Shown here: piece after piece, positions 47,730-56,709 of the stretch
How the letters are laid out: every line of letters starts with the position of its first letter
Position numbering within the stretch: position 1 is the first letter of the stretch
Origin: Pseudomethylobacillus aquaticus
Lineage (GTDB): Bacteria > Pseudomonadota > Gammaproteobacteria > Burkholderiales > Methylophilaceae
NCBI RefSeq assembly: GCF_003730115.1
Contig: NZ_RJVP01000005.1
Location: 62,001 to 126,000 of the forward strand
Reading direction: 5' to 3'
DNA length: 64,000 nt
The notes under the pieces: generated by a model
The model's database searches: none
What the model saw: the letters and a program-made list of their open reading frames with translations, nothing else
What the model was told of the DNA's origin: nothing
Made by a program: the position numbers and the translations under genes

Positions 47730-48926
47730 ATGACGTTTGCCAGGTTGACAGTTGTGCAGGTGCTGCCTGCGCTTGAATCAGGTGGGGTGGAGCGCGGTAC
47801 GCTGGAGGTGGCGCGCTATCTGGTGGAACAGGGGCACCGTTCCATTGTGATCTCGGCAGGTGGGCGCATGGTGCCTTTGCTGGAGCAGCAGGGAAGCGAA
47901 CATCTGTGCTGGCCGATAGGCAAAAAATCGGTTCGCACCTTGGTGCTGGTGCAGCGCTTGCGCCACTATCTGATCGAACAGCAGGTCGATATCCTGCATG
48001 TGCGCTCACGTTTTCCTGGCTGGATCGCCTATCTGGCATGGAGCGGCATGGACCCGGCGCAACGGCCGCATCTGGTCACCACTGTCCATGGCCCGTATTC
48101 AGTCAATGCCTACAGTGCCGTGATGACCAAGGGCGAGCGCGTGATCGTGATCTCCAGCATGATCCGCGACTATGTGTTGCAACACTATCCGGTGCAGCCA
48201 GAACGCCTGCGCCTGAATTATCGTGGGGTTGATCCTGACATGCATCGTTATGGTTATCAGCCGGATGCAGTATGGAGGGAGGCCTGGTACGAGGCGTTTC
48301 CTCAAACGCGCCAGCAACGTCTGATCACGCTACCTGCCCGTGTGACGCGCTGGAAGGGGCAGCTGGATTTTATCGAGCTGATCGCCAGGCTGCAGCCCGA
48401 GGTGCCAGAGATACACGGCCTGATCGTGGGCGAAGCGAAGCAGGATAAATCACGTTTTATGCAAGAGCTGCGCGCCAGAGCCAAAGAGCTGGGTGTGGCA
48501 GACCGCATTACCTTTACCGGGCACAGGGCGGACGTACGCGAGATCATGGCGATATCGGATTGTGTGTTCTCGCTGTCTACAGAACCCGAAGCGTTCGGAC
48601 GTACCACACTGGAAGCGCTCAGCCTGGGGGTTCCTGTGATGGGCTATGCACATGGCGGTGTGGGTGAGCAGTTGGCTGCCATCCTGCCTGAAGGCCTGCT
48701 GCCTGTGGGCAATATCGCCACAGCACATGCCTTGCTGCTGGAATGGCTTAAGCAGCCGCCGACTGTGCCACAGCAGCATCCTTACTCCTTGCTGAAGATG
48801 CTTGAAAATACGTTAGCCATCTATCTGGAACTGGCCGGCACCAGTGTTGCTGGCTCGGCATCCAGGCCTGGTCCAGTAGTCAGGCGCGGATCAGCACAGA
48901 AGGTATCACCTAGCGCTTCCGCATGA
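47730..48926 (+). CDS. GT4-family glycosyltransferase
   Basis: A 398-residue cytoplasmic/peripheral glycosyltransferase. N-terminal half has the GT-B acceptor domain (VVQVLPALESGGVERGTLEVARYL), C-terminal half the nucleotide-sugar site with STEPEAFGRTTLEALSLGVPVMGYAHGG, the EX7E-type motif (E..FGRTTLE). It likely extends LPS core or another glycan. Donor and linkage cannot be read from sequence. It starts eight nt after the ELM1 gene and overlaps the next gene at ATGA. Confidence 0.9.
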   Translation: MTFARLTVVQVLPALESGGVERGTLEVARYLVEQGHRSIVISAGGRMVPLLEQQGSEHLCWPIGKKSVRTLVLVQRLRHYLIEQQVDILHVRSRFPGWIAYLAWSGMDPAQRPHLVTTVHGPYSVNAYSAVMTKGERVIVISSMIRDYVLQHYPVQPERLRLNYRGVDPDMHRYGYQPDAVWREAWYEAFPQTRQQRLITLPARVTRWKGQLDFIELIARLQPEVPEIHGLIVGEAKQDKSRFMQELRARAKELGVADRITFTGHRADVREIMAISDCVFSLSTEPEAFGRTTLEALSLGVPVMGYAHGGVGEQLAAILPEGLLPVGNIATAHALLLEWLKQPPTVPQQHPYSLLKMLENTLAIYLELAGTSVAGSASRPGPVVRRGSAQKVSPSASA

Positions 48927-49948
48927 GAATCTGCCAGTTGATGGCCAGCCCAGGGGTTGGCGGGATGGAAAAACATGTGCGCGAGCTATCCCTTGCCCTT
49001 GCCGCTGCAGGTCATGAAGTGGTGCTGATCGGGCCTGCAGCATTCCTCGCGACAGTGCCAGACCACTTGGATGTGCCTCCCATGCAGCGGATGGCCATTC
49101 CTGCGCACCTTAGCCGTTTCAATCCCTGGCTGATGTTCAAGGTGTTATTACTGCTTCGAAAAGCGCGCTGCGATATTGTGCATGCGCATGCCAGCAAGGC
49201 AGCAGCATTGCTCGCTAGCGTGCAGCGCTGGATAGGCGCACCGACACTTGCCACCGTGCACAGTGTCAAACGTAACCTTAAACCGTATCGAGGCATGACA
49301 CACCTGATCGCAGTCAGCAAACAGGTCGCCTCTGCGTTCACTGCGGAGCGTTGCAGCGTGGTGTATAACGGCATCGCGCAGCCTTTGCCAGCCGTGCTGA
49401 ACCTGCATGAGCAATTCGGTGTGCCCGAGGGTATGCCAGTGATTATATCCGTTGGGCGTCTGGTCGAAGCCAAGGGCTTTGATGTACTGCTGCAAGCGAT
49501 TGATGGTTTGCCTGTATGTCTGCTTATCGCAGGGGAGGGGGCCTTGCGCCGCTCACTGTTGCAGCGTATCCGGGTTTTACAGTCACCGACATACTGCCAG
49601 TTGCTAGGTCAGCGATCCGATGTCACGGCCATTCTTGCGGCGGTCGACGCTGTGGTGATTGCCTCGCGGCGCGAAGGGTTCTCGTATGTGCTAAACGAGG
49701 CGTTATTGTGTGGGGCCAGGGTGCTGTCGACGGATGTGCCGGTTGCCAACGAGGTGTTGCCTGCAGCGTTGATCGTCCCGATAAACGATGCTGCAGCACT
49801 GCGCGCGCGTTTGCAGCATTGGCTGGCACGGCCCGATGTTTGGCAGCAGCAGATGCAGGGTGCACATGCTTATGCACAGCAGCACATGACGCTGGAGAGC
49901 ATGACAAAGGCCACTATCGCGGTGTATCAGAGGCTGCTGCAACCTTGA
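48923..49948 (+). CDS. GT4-family glycosyltransferase
   Basis: A 341-residue GT-B glycosyltransferase. It opens with ICQLMASPGVGGMEKHVREL and has the C-terminal donor site SRREGFSYVLNEALLCGARVLSTDVP (EX7E as E..SYVLNE). The middle contains ISVGRLVEAKGFDVLLQAI. Probably acts on LPS core. Coupled to the genes on both sides (13 nt to the heptosyltransferase). Confidence 0.9.
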   Translation: MRICQLMASPGVGGMEKHVRELSLALAAAGHEVVLIGPAAFLATVPDHLDVPPMQRMAIPAHLSRFNPWLMFKVLLLLRKARCDIVHAHASKAAALLASVQRWIGAPTLATVHSVKRNLKPYRGMTHLIAVSKQVASAFTAERCSVVYNGIAQPLPAVLNLHEQFGVPEGMPVIISVGRLVEAKGFDVLLQAIDGLPVCLLIAGEGALRRSLLQRIRVLQSPTYCQLLGQRSDVTAILAAVDAVVIASRREGFSYVLNEALLCGARVLSTDVPVANEVLPAALIVPINDAAALRARLQHWLARPDVWQQQMQGAHAYAQQHMTLESMTKATIAVYQRLLQP

Positions 49949-49960
49949 TGGACTTATTGT

Positions 49961-50911
49961 ATGCATTCTGACCATCAGCGACTGCTGGTCATCAAGCATG
50001 GCGCGCTGGGTGATCTGCTACAGGCTGATGGCGTATTGCGCGATCTGCGTGCGCATTATCCGCAAGCGCACATTACCTTGCTTACCACGCCGGGCTTTGC
50101 CGGGCTGATGGCACGCTGCCCGCATGTGGATGCGGTGTTGCTGGATGCACGCGCGCCTTTGTGGCAGTTACCAAGGCAATTTTCTCTACGCAGGCAGTTA
50201 CGGCAGTGCCAGTTCACCGGCGTTTTTGATTTGCAGAGCTCGCAGCGTACCCGGCTGTATCGTCAATATTTACTGACGGATGTGCCCTGGGTTGCCAGAA
50301 CGCAAGGTCAGGCACCGAGCAGCGGTCTGCAGGGGTTGGTGGATCTGCTGACACTAGCCAGGGTGCCAGTGCCGCATGCACGCAGTCCGGACTTGAGCTG
50401 GATGGTGACGGATGTCGCCCAACGCTTGCATGCTGCCGGGCTGAGTGCGCCTTATATCGCGTTGATTCCGGGTGCATCGGCGCGTCACCCGCAAAAGCGC
50501 TGGCCCTATTATGCGCAGCTGGCGTCCCTGCTGATACAGCAAGGCTGCAGCGTAGTGACAGTGCTGGGCCCGGACGAGCTTGATCTGGCTGACGCGATGC
50601 CGGGTGTGGTGATGCATGGCCTGAACTGGTTTGAGCTGGCCGGCGTGCTGCATCAGGCCAGTTATGTGATCGGCAATGACACCGGCCCCAGTCATCTGGC
50701 TTCCGGATTGAGGCGTCCCGGGCTCGCCCTGTTTGGCCCGGCTACTTCTGCGCAACGTGCTGAGCTGGCGCGTGGCCAGTTTCAGGTGCTGCAGCTGACG
50801 GACTTGCATGCCTATACGGCGCAGCAGCTTTATCAACATATCGCGCCATCGCTAATACCCATCCCACTCCCAGCCATACCAGCACCGCTACCCTATGGTT
50901 CAGCAGGTTAG
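49961..50911 (+). CDS. GT9 heptosyltransferase-family protein
   Basis: A 316-residue ADP-heptose:LPS heptosyltransferase-like protein. Features: LLVIKHGALGDLLQADGVLRDL at the N-terminus, ALIPGASARHPQKRWP, and the donor motif VIGNDTGPSHLASGLRRPGLALFGPA. WaaF/WaaQ-like in form, but acceptor unknown. The C-terminus ends in a Pro/Ile repeat (IPIPLPAIPAPLP). ATG at 49961 is 12 nt after the GT4 gene. Confidence 0.88.
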   Translation: MHSDHQRLLVIKHGALGDLLQADGVLRDLRAHYPQAHITLLTTPGFAGLMARCPHVDAVLLDARAPLWQLPRQFSLRRQLRQCQFTGVFDLQSSQRTRLYRQYLLTDVPWVARTQGQAPSSGLQGLVDLLTLARVPVPHARSPDLSWMVTDVAQRLHAAGLSAPYIALIPGASARHPQKRWPYYAQLASLLIQQGCSVVTVLGPDELDLADAMPGVVMHGLNWFELAGVLHQASYVIGNDTGPSHLASGLRRPGLALFGPATSAQRAELARGQFQVLQLTDLHAYTAQQLYQHIAPSLIPIPLPAIPAPLPYGSAG

Positions 50912-51036
50912 TAGCTGTGCCGCCTTCTGCATAACCGCATGCCAGTCTCATGTGTGATGTTGGGTCTCGGGCAGATAAGCGTGCCTGTCGTCGCAGCGGG
51001 CATGCGCTACGCTCTCATTGTCAACTTGAAGCCTGA

Positions 51037-52038
51037 ATGCCCATGTCTTATCAGCTATTTTTAAGCCCGCCAGCACTGCCCGCAACGGTGCAGCGCATTC
51101 TGCTGATCACGCTGTCCAATATCGGCGATGTGGTGCTGACGACACCGGTTTTGCAGGCTTTGCACATCAGGTACCCAGATGCCCTCATCGACATCGTGGG
51201 TGATGCGCGCTCGCATCAGGTTTATCAGCATTGCCCTTTTTTGGGCAGGGTGTTGCTGAAGAACAAACAAACTGGTTGGCGTGGATTGCTGACGTTGCTG
51301 CGGCAATTGAGGCGGGTACCTTATGATCTGGCCGTGGATCTGCGCACCGATGGATTGCTTTACGCGATTCGCGCCAAGGTCAGGCTGGGCAAACTATCCA
51401 ATCAGGCTAGCCTGGGCATGCACAGTGTGGAGAAGCATTTTGCGGCACTACAGCCTTTGGGCATTAACGACATCCCGCATCCGCAAGTCTGGCTGACCAT
51501 GCGACATCGTCAACACGCGCGCTTGTTGACAGCCCCTTTTCAGGGGCAGCGACTGCTGGCTATCGGGCTGGGTGCCAATTCCTCACACAAGATCTGGCCG
51601 GTGAGCGCTTACCTCGCGTTGGTATACAAGCTGGAAATGCATGTTGATGCCGTGATGTTGTTGGGTAGCCAACAGGAGCGTTGTCATGCCGATCAGTTCA
51701 GGCAGCAATGCCGCTTGCCTGTGCTGGATGTATGCGGCCAACTGGATATTCTGCAATCGACAGCGATGCTGGAACATGCGCTGCTGTTCGTAGGTAACGA
51801 TTCCGGCCTGGGGCATCTGGCCAGTGCGGTCGGCACCCCTACATTTACCATTTTCGGTCTTGGGCAACCTGCACGTTACCGGCCATGGGGTGAGCTGGCT
51901 GGCTGGCATCAGTCTCCGCATGGGAGCATGGAGGCAATCACGCCTGAAATCATCGCCGACGCTATGTTCCGGCACTGGATGAGGTGTGAAACAGGCAGCG
52001 TTAAACATCAAGGCCTGCGTCAGCAGGCCTTGGTATAA
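51037..52038 (+). CDS. GT9 heptosyltransferase-family protein
   Basis: A 333-residue GT9 protein. It has ILLITLSNIGDVVLTTPVLQAL near residues 20-42, the ADP-heptose-binding motif FVGNDSGLGHLASAVGTPTFTIFG, and LGANSSHKIWP. A start at 51043 is also possible. Separated from the previous gene by 125 nt with no clear promoter. Probably adds heptose to LPS core; second of four or five GT9 proteins in the window. It converges with the small lipoprotein gene. Confidence 0.88.
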   Translation: MPMSYQLFLSPPALPATVQRILLITLSNIGDVVLTTPVLQALHIRYPDALIDIVGDARSHQVYQHCPFLGRVLLKNKQTGWRGLLTLLRQLRRVPYDLAVDLRTDGLLYAIRAKVRLGKLSNQASLGMHSVEKHFAALQPLGINDIPHPQVWLTMRHRQHARLLTAPFQGQRLLAIGLGANSSHKIWPVSAYLALVYKLEMHVDAVMLLGSQQERCHADQFRQQCRLPVLDVCGQLDILQSTAMLEHALLFVGNDSGLGHLASAVGTPTFTIFGLGQPARYRPWGELAGWHQSPHGSMEAITPEIIADAMFRHWMRCETGSVKHQGLRQQALV

Positions 52039-52059
52039 GAGATTGACTGTTGCTGGCAG

Positions 52060-52386
52060 TTAACGCCAACCGCGGCCCTGACCGCGACCATGGTGGTGAT
52101 GACCGCCCCCGCGATGGTGGCGATCCCAGCCACGACTATGCGGATGCCAGTTATCCCGGTAGTAAGGACGGCTGTAAGAACGGTAATGAGGGCTGTAGTA
52201 CGGGCTGTAATAGGGCCTGTAGCTATAGCCGAAGGTGACGATGGGAGGCTGATAGGCAGGTTCGACATAGACCACGCCTGGAGGCCCGCCATAACTGACA
52301 CGTGCTGGTTGTATGGTGCAGCCGGTAAAGCTGATCAAGGCCAAGGTCGCCAAGCCAGCGAGTGACATGAAGCGTTTGATTTTCAT
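52060..52386 (-). CDS. Small Tyr/His/Arg-rich lipoprotein
   Basis: A 108-residue exported protein. The signal peptide MKIKRFMSLAGLATLALISFTGC ends in lipobox FTGC. The mature part has PPIVTFGYSYRPYYSPYYSPHY, then a run rich in Arg, His, Trp and Gly (HHHHGRGQGRGWR), without recognisable domain. Such YY/HH-rich tails can bind metals or anions, but this is a guess. Start 52386 is preferred over 52398 because the signal peptide starts there. Confidence 0.75.
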   Translation of the reverse strand: MKIKRFMSLAGLATLALISFTGCTIQPARVSYGGPPGVVYVEPAYQPPIVTFGYSYRPYYSPYYSPHYRSYSRPYYRDNWHPHSRGWDRHHRGGGHHHHGRGQGRGWR

Positions 52387-52477
52387 GATGTGGGACACCT
52401 GAACGTGAACATTGACCTATAACGTTCCAACCCGGCTATGGTTTACTTGAGCGTTCATTACTTAGCCTGGCCGATAA

Positions 52478-52509
52478 AACAAAAAACCTGCGCAAGCAGG
52501 TTTTTTGTT
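52478..52509 (-). terminator. Rho-independent terminator of the grpE-dnaK-dnaJ operon
   Basis: A 14-bp stem (AACAAAAAACCTGC with GCAGGTTTTTTGTT) closed by GCAA, 44 nt beyond the dnaJ stop; T-rich on either strand. Confidence 0.9.
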
Positions 52510-52553
52510 AAGGGATCATGCGCGTTTCAAGCTTGCGCTTGGTGGCGGCGAAC

Positions 52554-53684
52554 TCAGTTGAACAAGTCTTTCACCTTGGTCATCCAGGACTTCTCGCGTG
52601 GGCTGTGTTTAGCCGAGTCGGTCTGGTTGATCTCTTCCATCTCGCGCAGCAGTTCTTTCTGACGCTCGGTGAGCCGTACCGGCGTTTCCACCACCACATG
52701 GCACATCAGGTCGCCAAGCTCGTTGCTGCGCAGCGGCTTGATGCCCTTGCCACGCAAACGGAACACCGCGCCGGTTTGTGTTTCGGCCGGGATCTTCATC
52801 TTGGCGTGACCATCCAGTGTGGGGATCTCGATCTCGCCGCCCAGTGCTGCGGTGGTGAAGCTGATCGGCATCTCGCAGTGCAGATTGGCCCCGTCACGCT
52901 TGAAGATCTCGTGTGGTTTGAGGTGTACCACCACATACAGATCGCCGGTGGGGCCGCCGTTGACACCGGCTTCGCCTTCACCGGACAGGCGGATACGATC
53001 GCCTTCGTCCACGCCAGCCGGGATCTTCACCGACAGGGTCTTGTGCTGTTTGACGCGGCCGCCGCCATGGCAGGTGGGGCAGGGTTCTTTCACCATCTTG
53101 CCGCTGCCATGACACTTGGGGCAGGTCTGCTGCACCGAGAAGAAGCCTTGCTGCATGCGCACCTGGCCATGCCCGTTACACGTGGTGCAAGTCACTGGCT
53201 GGGTACCGGGACGCGCGCCTGAACCGTGGCAGGTCTCGCATTCCGACATGACCGGGATGCGGATCTTGGTTTCGGTGCCGCGTGCAGCGTCTTCCAGCGA
53301 GATCTCCATGTTGTAGCGCAGGTCGGCACCGCGATAGACGTTGGAGCGACGTCCGCCACCGCCTCCGCCACCAAAGATATCACCGAAGATATCGCCAAAC
53401 GCATCAGAGAAGTTGCCGAAACCGGCACCACCGCCTCCGCCACCGCCCATGCTGGGGTCTACCCCGGCATGACCGTATTGGTCATAAGCGCCACGCTTCT
53501 CTTCGTCGGACAGGATCTCGTAAGCTTCCTTGGCTTCCTTGAAGCTTTCCTCGGCTTTCGGGTTGTCCGGGTTGCGATCCGGGTGGTACTTCATCGCCAG
53601 TTTGCGATACGCCTTCTTGATCTCCTCGTCGGAGGCATCGCGGTTGACGCCGAGTACTTCGTAAAAGTCTTTTTTGGTTGCCAT
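52554..53684 (-). CDS. dnaJ: DnaJ, Hsp40 co-chaperone
   Basis: A 376-residue type I Hsp40. J domain residues 1-70 with HPD ([10 protein letters not shown]), Gly/Phe-rich linker with several Gly runs ([11 protein letters not shown]), four CxxCxGxG zinc repeats ([32 protein letters not shown]) and the C-terminal peptide-binding domains. It stimulates DnaK ATPase. No Shine-Dalgarno sequence precedes its ATG (ACAAACAAT only), because a heptad repeat block ends nine nt upstream. Confidence 0.98.
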   Translation of the reverse strand: MATKKDFYEVLGVNRDASDEEIKKAYRKLAMKYHPDRNPDNPKAEESFKEAKEAYEILSDEEKRGAYDQYGHAGVDPSMGGGGGGGAGFGNFSDAFGDIFGDIFGGGGGGGRRSNVYRGADLRYNMEISLEDAARGTETKIRIPVMSECETCHGSGARPGTQPVTCTTCNGHGQVRMQQGFFSVQQTCPKCHGSGKMVKEPCPTCHGGGRVKQHKTLSVKIPAGVDEGDRIRLSGEGEAGVNGGPTGDLYVVVHLKPHEIFKRDGANLHCEMPISFTTAALGGEIEIPTLDGHAKMKIPAETQTGAVFRLRGKGIKPLRSNELGDLMCHVVVETPVRLTERQKELLREMEEINQTDSAKHSPREKSWMTKVKDLFN

Positions 53685-53693
53685 ATTGTTTGT

Positions 53694-53728
53694 CGTGAAA
53701 TGTGAAACGTGAAAAGTGAAATGTAAAA
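53694..53728. repeat. Left heptad array (five units) between the S23 gene and dnaJ
   Basis: Plus-strand units CGTGAAA (53694), TGTGAAA (53701), CGTGAAA (53708), AGTGAAA (53715) and TGTAAAA (53722) are adjacent without spacers. They end one nt before the S23 stop codon and nine nt before the dnaJ ATG on the other side. Confidence 0.9.
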
Positions 53729-53757
53729 ATCACTCAAGCTTCTGCTTGAGTGATTTT
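53726..53757 (-). terminator. Terminator-like hairpin formed by the last S23 codons
   Basis: A perfect 14-bp stem (AAAATCACTCAAGC with GCTTGAGTGATTTT) with a TTCT loop spans the stop codon of the S23 gene and runs into a T-tract on the minus strand. It could end or attenuate transcription before dnaJ. Confidence 0.75.
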
Positions 53758-54089
53758 ATGAGCGCCATGTTCAGTGCAGATACCTCGTCCAGTCTGGTTT
53801 TCAAGGCCTCATCTGGTGTGGCATAAGCCAACCTGACAGCCAGTTCTATCTGGGTGTCGATCTCGGCCAGCGAGCCGGAGGCGATGCCCAAAAAATGGAT
53901 CAACTCTTTAGCCCCGTTGCGGGCGGCACCCTCTGCAATGTTCGAAGGTACCGAGATCGCCGCACGTCTAAGCTGTGAAGTTAAACCGAACTGTTCGTCT
54001 TTTGGAAGGGTGGATGTGAAACGGTACACGTCTTCTACAAGCTGCATCGCAGCCTGCCAGACTCGAAGCTCCTTGTGCCCGCGTTTCAC
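53730..54089 (-). CDS. Four-helix-bundle protein, S23/IVP family
   Basis: A 119-residue member of the family first found as the protein encoded in 23S rRNA intervening sequences. Its hallmarks are ELRVWQAAMQLVEDVYRFT, FGLTSQLRRAAISVPSNIAEG, and FLGIASGSLAEIDTQIELA; four amphipathic helices are expected. Start is a GTG at 54089 supplied by the last heptad (TGTGAAA), with GGTGA of another heptad (complementary to the 16S tail) as likely ribosome-binding site. It is also related to the Avd protein of diversity-generating retroelements, none of which is here. Function unknown; basic surface and relatives suggest RNA or DNA binding. It lies in the heat-shock operon. Confidence 0.9.
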   Translation of the reverse strand: MKRGHKELRVWQAAMQLVEDVYRFTSTLPKDEQFGLTSQLRRAAISVPSNIAEGAARNGAKELIHFLGIASGSLAEIDTQIELAVRLAYATPDEALKTRLDEVSALNMALIKSLKQKLE

Positions 54090-54111
54090 ATTTCACCTTT
54101 CACTTTTTACA
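54084..54111. repeat. Right heptad array (four units) between dnaK and the S23 gene
   Basis: Plus-strand units TTTCACA (54084), TTTCACC (54091), TTTCACT (54098) and TTTTACA (54105) are adjacent and inverted relative to the left array. The array ends two nt from the dnaK stop codon and overlaps the first codons of the S23 gene. Confidence 0.9.
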
Positions 54112-54113
54112 CA

Positions 54114-56042
54114 TTATTTCTTCGCATCCTTCACTTCTTCGAACTCGGCATCGACCACTTCCGCGTCGACGGTCTTCTCGGCTTGCGGTTGCGCTTCATC
54201 GCCAGCGCCTTGTTGCGCTTGCTGCTCGGCGTAGACCTTCTCGCCCAGCTTTTGTGAGGCGTCCATCAGCGCGTTGGTCTTGGCTTCGATGGCGTCCTTG
54301 TCGTCGGACTTCAGTACATCTTCCACGTCCTTGATGGCGGCTTCGATGTTGGCCTTTTCGTCAGCACTCAGCTTGTCGCCATGTTCGCCCAGCGATTTCT
54401 TGACGCTGTGGATCATGCCATCGGCCGCATTGCGGGCATCGACCAGTTCGCGCAGCTTCTTGTCTTCGTCTGCGTACTTGGCAGCATCTTCTTCCATGCG
54501 CTTGATCTCATCTTCAGACAAACCGGAGTTGGCCTTGATGGTGATCTTGTTTTCCTTGCCAGTGGCCTTGTCCTTGGCCGATACGTGCAGGATGCCGTTG
54601 GCGTCGATGTCAAAGGTGACTTCGATCTGTGGCATGCCACGTGGTGCCGGCGGGATGTCAGACAGGTTGAACTGGCCCAGGCTCTTGTTACCTGCGGCCA
54701 TCTCGCGCTCGCCCTGCAGCACCTGGATGGTCACGGCATTCTGGTTGTCTTCGGCGGTGGAGAACACTTGCGACGCCTTGGTCGGGATGGTGGTGTTCTT
54801 CTTGATGAGCTTGGTCATCACGCCGCCCAGGGTCTCGATGCCCAGCGACAGCGGGCTGACGTCCAGCAGCAACACGTCCTTGACATCACCCTTGAGCACG
54901 CCACCCTGGATCGCAGCACCAACGGCCACGGCTTCGTCCGGGTTCACGTCCTTGCGTGGTTCCTTGCCGAAGAATTCCTGCACCTTTTCCTGCACCTTGG
55001 GCATGCGGGTCTGACCACCGACCAGGATCACGTCCTGAATGTCGGACAGCTTGACGCCTGCATCCTTGAGCGCCATTTCGCATGGCTTGATGGTACGTGC
55101 GATCAGGTCTTCCACCAGCGACTCGAACTTGGCGCGGGTGATCTTCACCACCAGGTGCTTGGGGCCGGTAGCGTCAGCCGTGATGTAGGGCAGGTTGACA
55201 TCGGTTTGCGTGCTGGAGGACAGCTCGATCTTGGCTTTTTCGGCCGCTTCCTTGAGGCGCTGCTTGGCCAGCAAGTCGTTGCGCAGATCCAGGCCGCCGT
55301 TGTCCTTCTTGAATTCGTCCGCCAGGAAGTCGATCAGGCGGTTGTCGAAGTCTTCGCCACCCAGGAAGGTGTCACCGTTGGTGGACAGCACTTCGAACTG
55401 GTGTTCGCCGTCGATCTCGGAGATCTCGATGATGGAGATATCAAACGTACCACCGCCCAGGTCATAGACGGCGATCTTGCGATCACCTTCCTGCTTGTCC
55501 ATACCGAACGCCAGTGCCGCGGCAGTGGGTTCATTGATGATGCGCTTCACTTCCAGACCAGCGATACGGCCGGCGTCCTTGGTGGCCTGACGCTGGCTGT
55601 CATTGAAGTAAGCCGGTACCGTGATCACGGCTTCGGTGACTTCTTCGCCCAGGTAGTCCTCGGCGGTCTTCTTCATCTTGCGCAGCACTTCGGCGGAGAT
55701 CTGCGGTGGCGCCATCTTCTGACCGCGCACTTCTACCCAGGCGTCGCCGTTGTCAGCCTTGGCGATGGTGTAGGGCATCAGACCGATGTCTTTCTGCACT
55801 TCTTTTTCTTCAAAGCGACGGCCGATCAGGCGCTTTACTGCGTACAGCGTGTTCTTGGGGTTGGTCACCGCCTGACGCTTGGCGGGTGCGCCGGTCAGGA
55901 TCTCGCCATCTTCCTGATAGGCGATGATGGAAGGGGTGGTGCGAGCGCCTTCGGCGTTCTCGATCACGCGTGGCTTGCCGCCTTCCATGACGGCTACGCA
56001 GGAGTTGGTGGTGCCCAGGTCAATACCGATGATTTTTGACAT
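54114..56042 (-). CDS. dnaK: DnaK, Hsp70 chaperone
   Basis: A 642-residue Hsp70. It begins [19 protein letters not shown]; the ATPase domain contains [15 protein letters not shown] and [12 protein letters not shown], the substrate domain starts after the [20 protein letters not shown] linker region, and the C-terminus is acidic and ends in EEVKDAKK. It refolds client proteins with GrpE and DnaJ. It lies 92 nt after grpE; the stop TAA is followed within two nt by the heptad array. Confidence 0.99.
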   Translation of the reverse strand: MSKIIGIDLGTTNSCVAVMEGGKPRVIENAEGARTTPSIIAYQEDGEILTGAPAKRQAVTNPKNTLYAVKRLIGRRFEEKEVQKDIGLMPYTIAKADNGDAWVEVRGQKMAPPQISAEVLRKMKKTAEDYLGEEVTEAVITVPAYFNDSQRQATKDAGRIAGLEVKRIINEPTAAALAFGMDKQEGDRKIAVYDLGGGTFDISIIEISEIDGEHQFEVLSTNGDTFLGGEDFDNRLIDFLADEFKKDNGGLDLRNDLLAKQRLKEAAEKAKIELSSSTQTDVNLPYITADATGPKHLVVKITRAKFESLVEDLIARTIKPCEMALKDAGVKLSDIQDVILVGGQTRMPKVQEKVQEFFGKEPRKDVNPDEAVAVGAAIQGGVLKGDVKDVLLLDVSPLSLGIETLGGVMTKLIKKNTTIPTKASQVFSTAEDNQNAVTIQVLQGEREMAAGNKSLGQFNLSDIPPAPRGMPQIEVTFDIDANGILHVSAKDKATGKENKITIKANSGLSEDEIKRMEEDAAKYADEDKKLRELVDARNAADGMIHSVKKSLGEHGDKLSADEKANIEAAIKDVEDVLKSDDKDAIEAKTNALMDASQKLGEKVYAEQQAQQGAGDEAQPQAEKTVDAEVVDAEFEEVKDAKK

Positions 56043-56134
56043 GATGTCTGTTTCCTCTACACATTCTTAGAATAAATACTGATGTTGCCAACATGGGGAT
56101 TGCAGCAACGATTTCAAGGGGTGTCGCTGGCGGC

Positions 56135-56647
56135 TCAGGCCTTGGCTTTTGCCACCATCACCAGTGCCGGGCGCAGGATGCGCTCATTCAGCGTGTAGCC
56201 TTTTTGCAGCACGGTGATCACGGTGTTGGGTTCAGCATCGGATTCCAGCATGCTGATGGCCTGATGCTTGTTCGGGTCGAATTTCTCGCCTAGCGGATTG
56301 ATCTCGGCGATACTGAATTTTTCGAACACGCTGCTCAATTGTTTCACGGTGAGTTCTACGCCGTTCCTGTAGCTGGCGATATCGGCGGTTTCCACCGTCA
56401 ATGCGGCATCCAGGCTGTCTTTCACGGCCAGCAGTTCGCTGGAGAATTTCTCCAGCGCGTATTTGCGTGCCTTGTCGATGTCTTCTGCGGCACGGCGGCG
56501 GATGTTCTCGCCTTCGGCCTTGGCGTACAGCACCGCCGCTTGCTGTTCGGCGATCTGGGCTTCCAGCTCGGCGAAGCGCTCATCAAGCGAGCCAGCCGCA
56601 CCGCTGTGCTCGTTGTCGTGAATCTCGTTATGTTGATCTTGTTGCAT
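56135..56647 (-). CDS. grpE: GrpE, nucleotide-exchange factor of DnaK
   Basis: A 170-residue GrpE. An acidic/polar N-terminus precedes the long coiled coil ([33 protein letters not shown]) and the beta domain with [18 protein letters not shown] and [24 protein letters not shown]. The start [14 protein letters not shown] at 56647 follows AGGGAA; two earlier Met codons (56680, 56671) lie close to the sigma32-type promoter. First gene of the chaperone operon. Confidence 0.95.
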   Translation of the reverse strand: MQQDQHNEIHDNEHSGAAGSLDERFAELEAQIAEQQAAVLYAKAEGENIRRRAAEDIDKARKYALEKFSSELLAVKDSLDAALTVETADIASYRNGVELTVKQLSSVFEKFSIAEINPLGEKFDPNKHQAISMLESDAEPNTVITVLQKGYTLNERILRPALVMVAKAKA

Positions 56648-56682
56648 GGCATTCCCTGAATAGTTTGTCATCCATAGCACTG

Positions 56683-56709
56683 TATGGAGGCGGGTGAAAA
56701 GAATTCAAG
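56683..56709 (-). promoter_or_regulatory. Sigma32-type heat-shock promoter of grpE-dnaK-dnaJ
   Basis: On the minus strand CTTGAA (56704-56709), 13 nt, CCTCCATA (56683-56690). This fits the RpoH consensus (CTTGAA, 11-15 nt, CCCCATNT) well. Its -35 shares its first base with the hairpin that ends the upstream gene. Confidence 0.75.

Larger units (their letters stand above)
53694..54111 (-). mobile_element. Candidate minimal insertion cassette: S23 gene within inverted heptad arrays
   Basis: The 418-nt segment between dnaK and dnaJ holds one S23-family gene and two inverted arrays of the heptamer NGTGAAA (as TTTCACN on the other side). The dnaK-dnaJ pair is otherwise usually separated by a short spacer, and the array directly abuts the dnaK stop. 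There is no transposase, and no target duplication could be recognised. Mobility is inferred from this layout, not shown. Confidence 0.4.

Noticed and set aside
53730-54089. Diversity-generating retroelement with Avd
   Set aside because: The protein belongs to the broader S23 family, but there is no reverse transcriptase, template repeat or variable repeat in the window.
53730-54089. 23S rRNA intervening sequence
   Set aside because: The family is the same, but no rRNA gene surrounds it; it sits between two protein genes.
53694-54111. CRISPR array
   Set aside because: The heptads are 7 bp and contiguous without spacers, flank one gene on both sides in inverted orientation, and no cas gene is present.
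54381-56039. 552-codon open frame on the plus strand opposite dnaK
   Set aside because: Long antisense frames opposite dnaK are a known codon-bias artefact; the translation shows no recognisable family.
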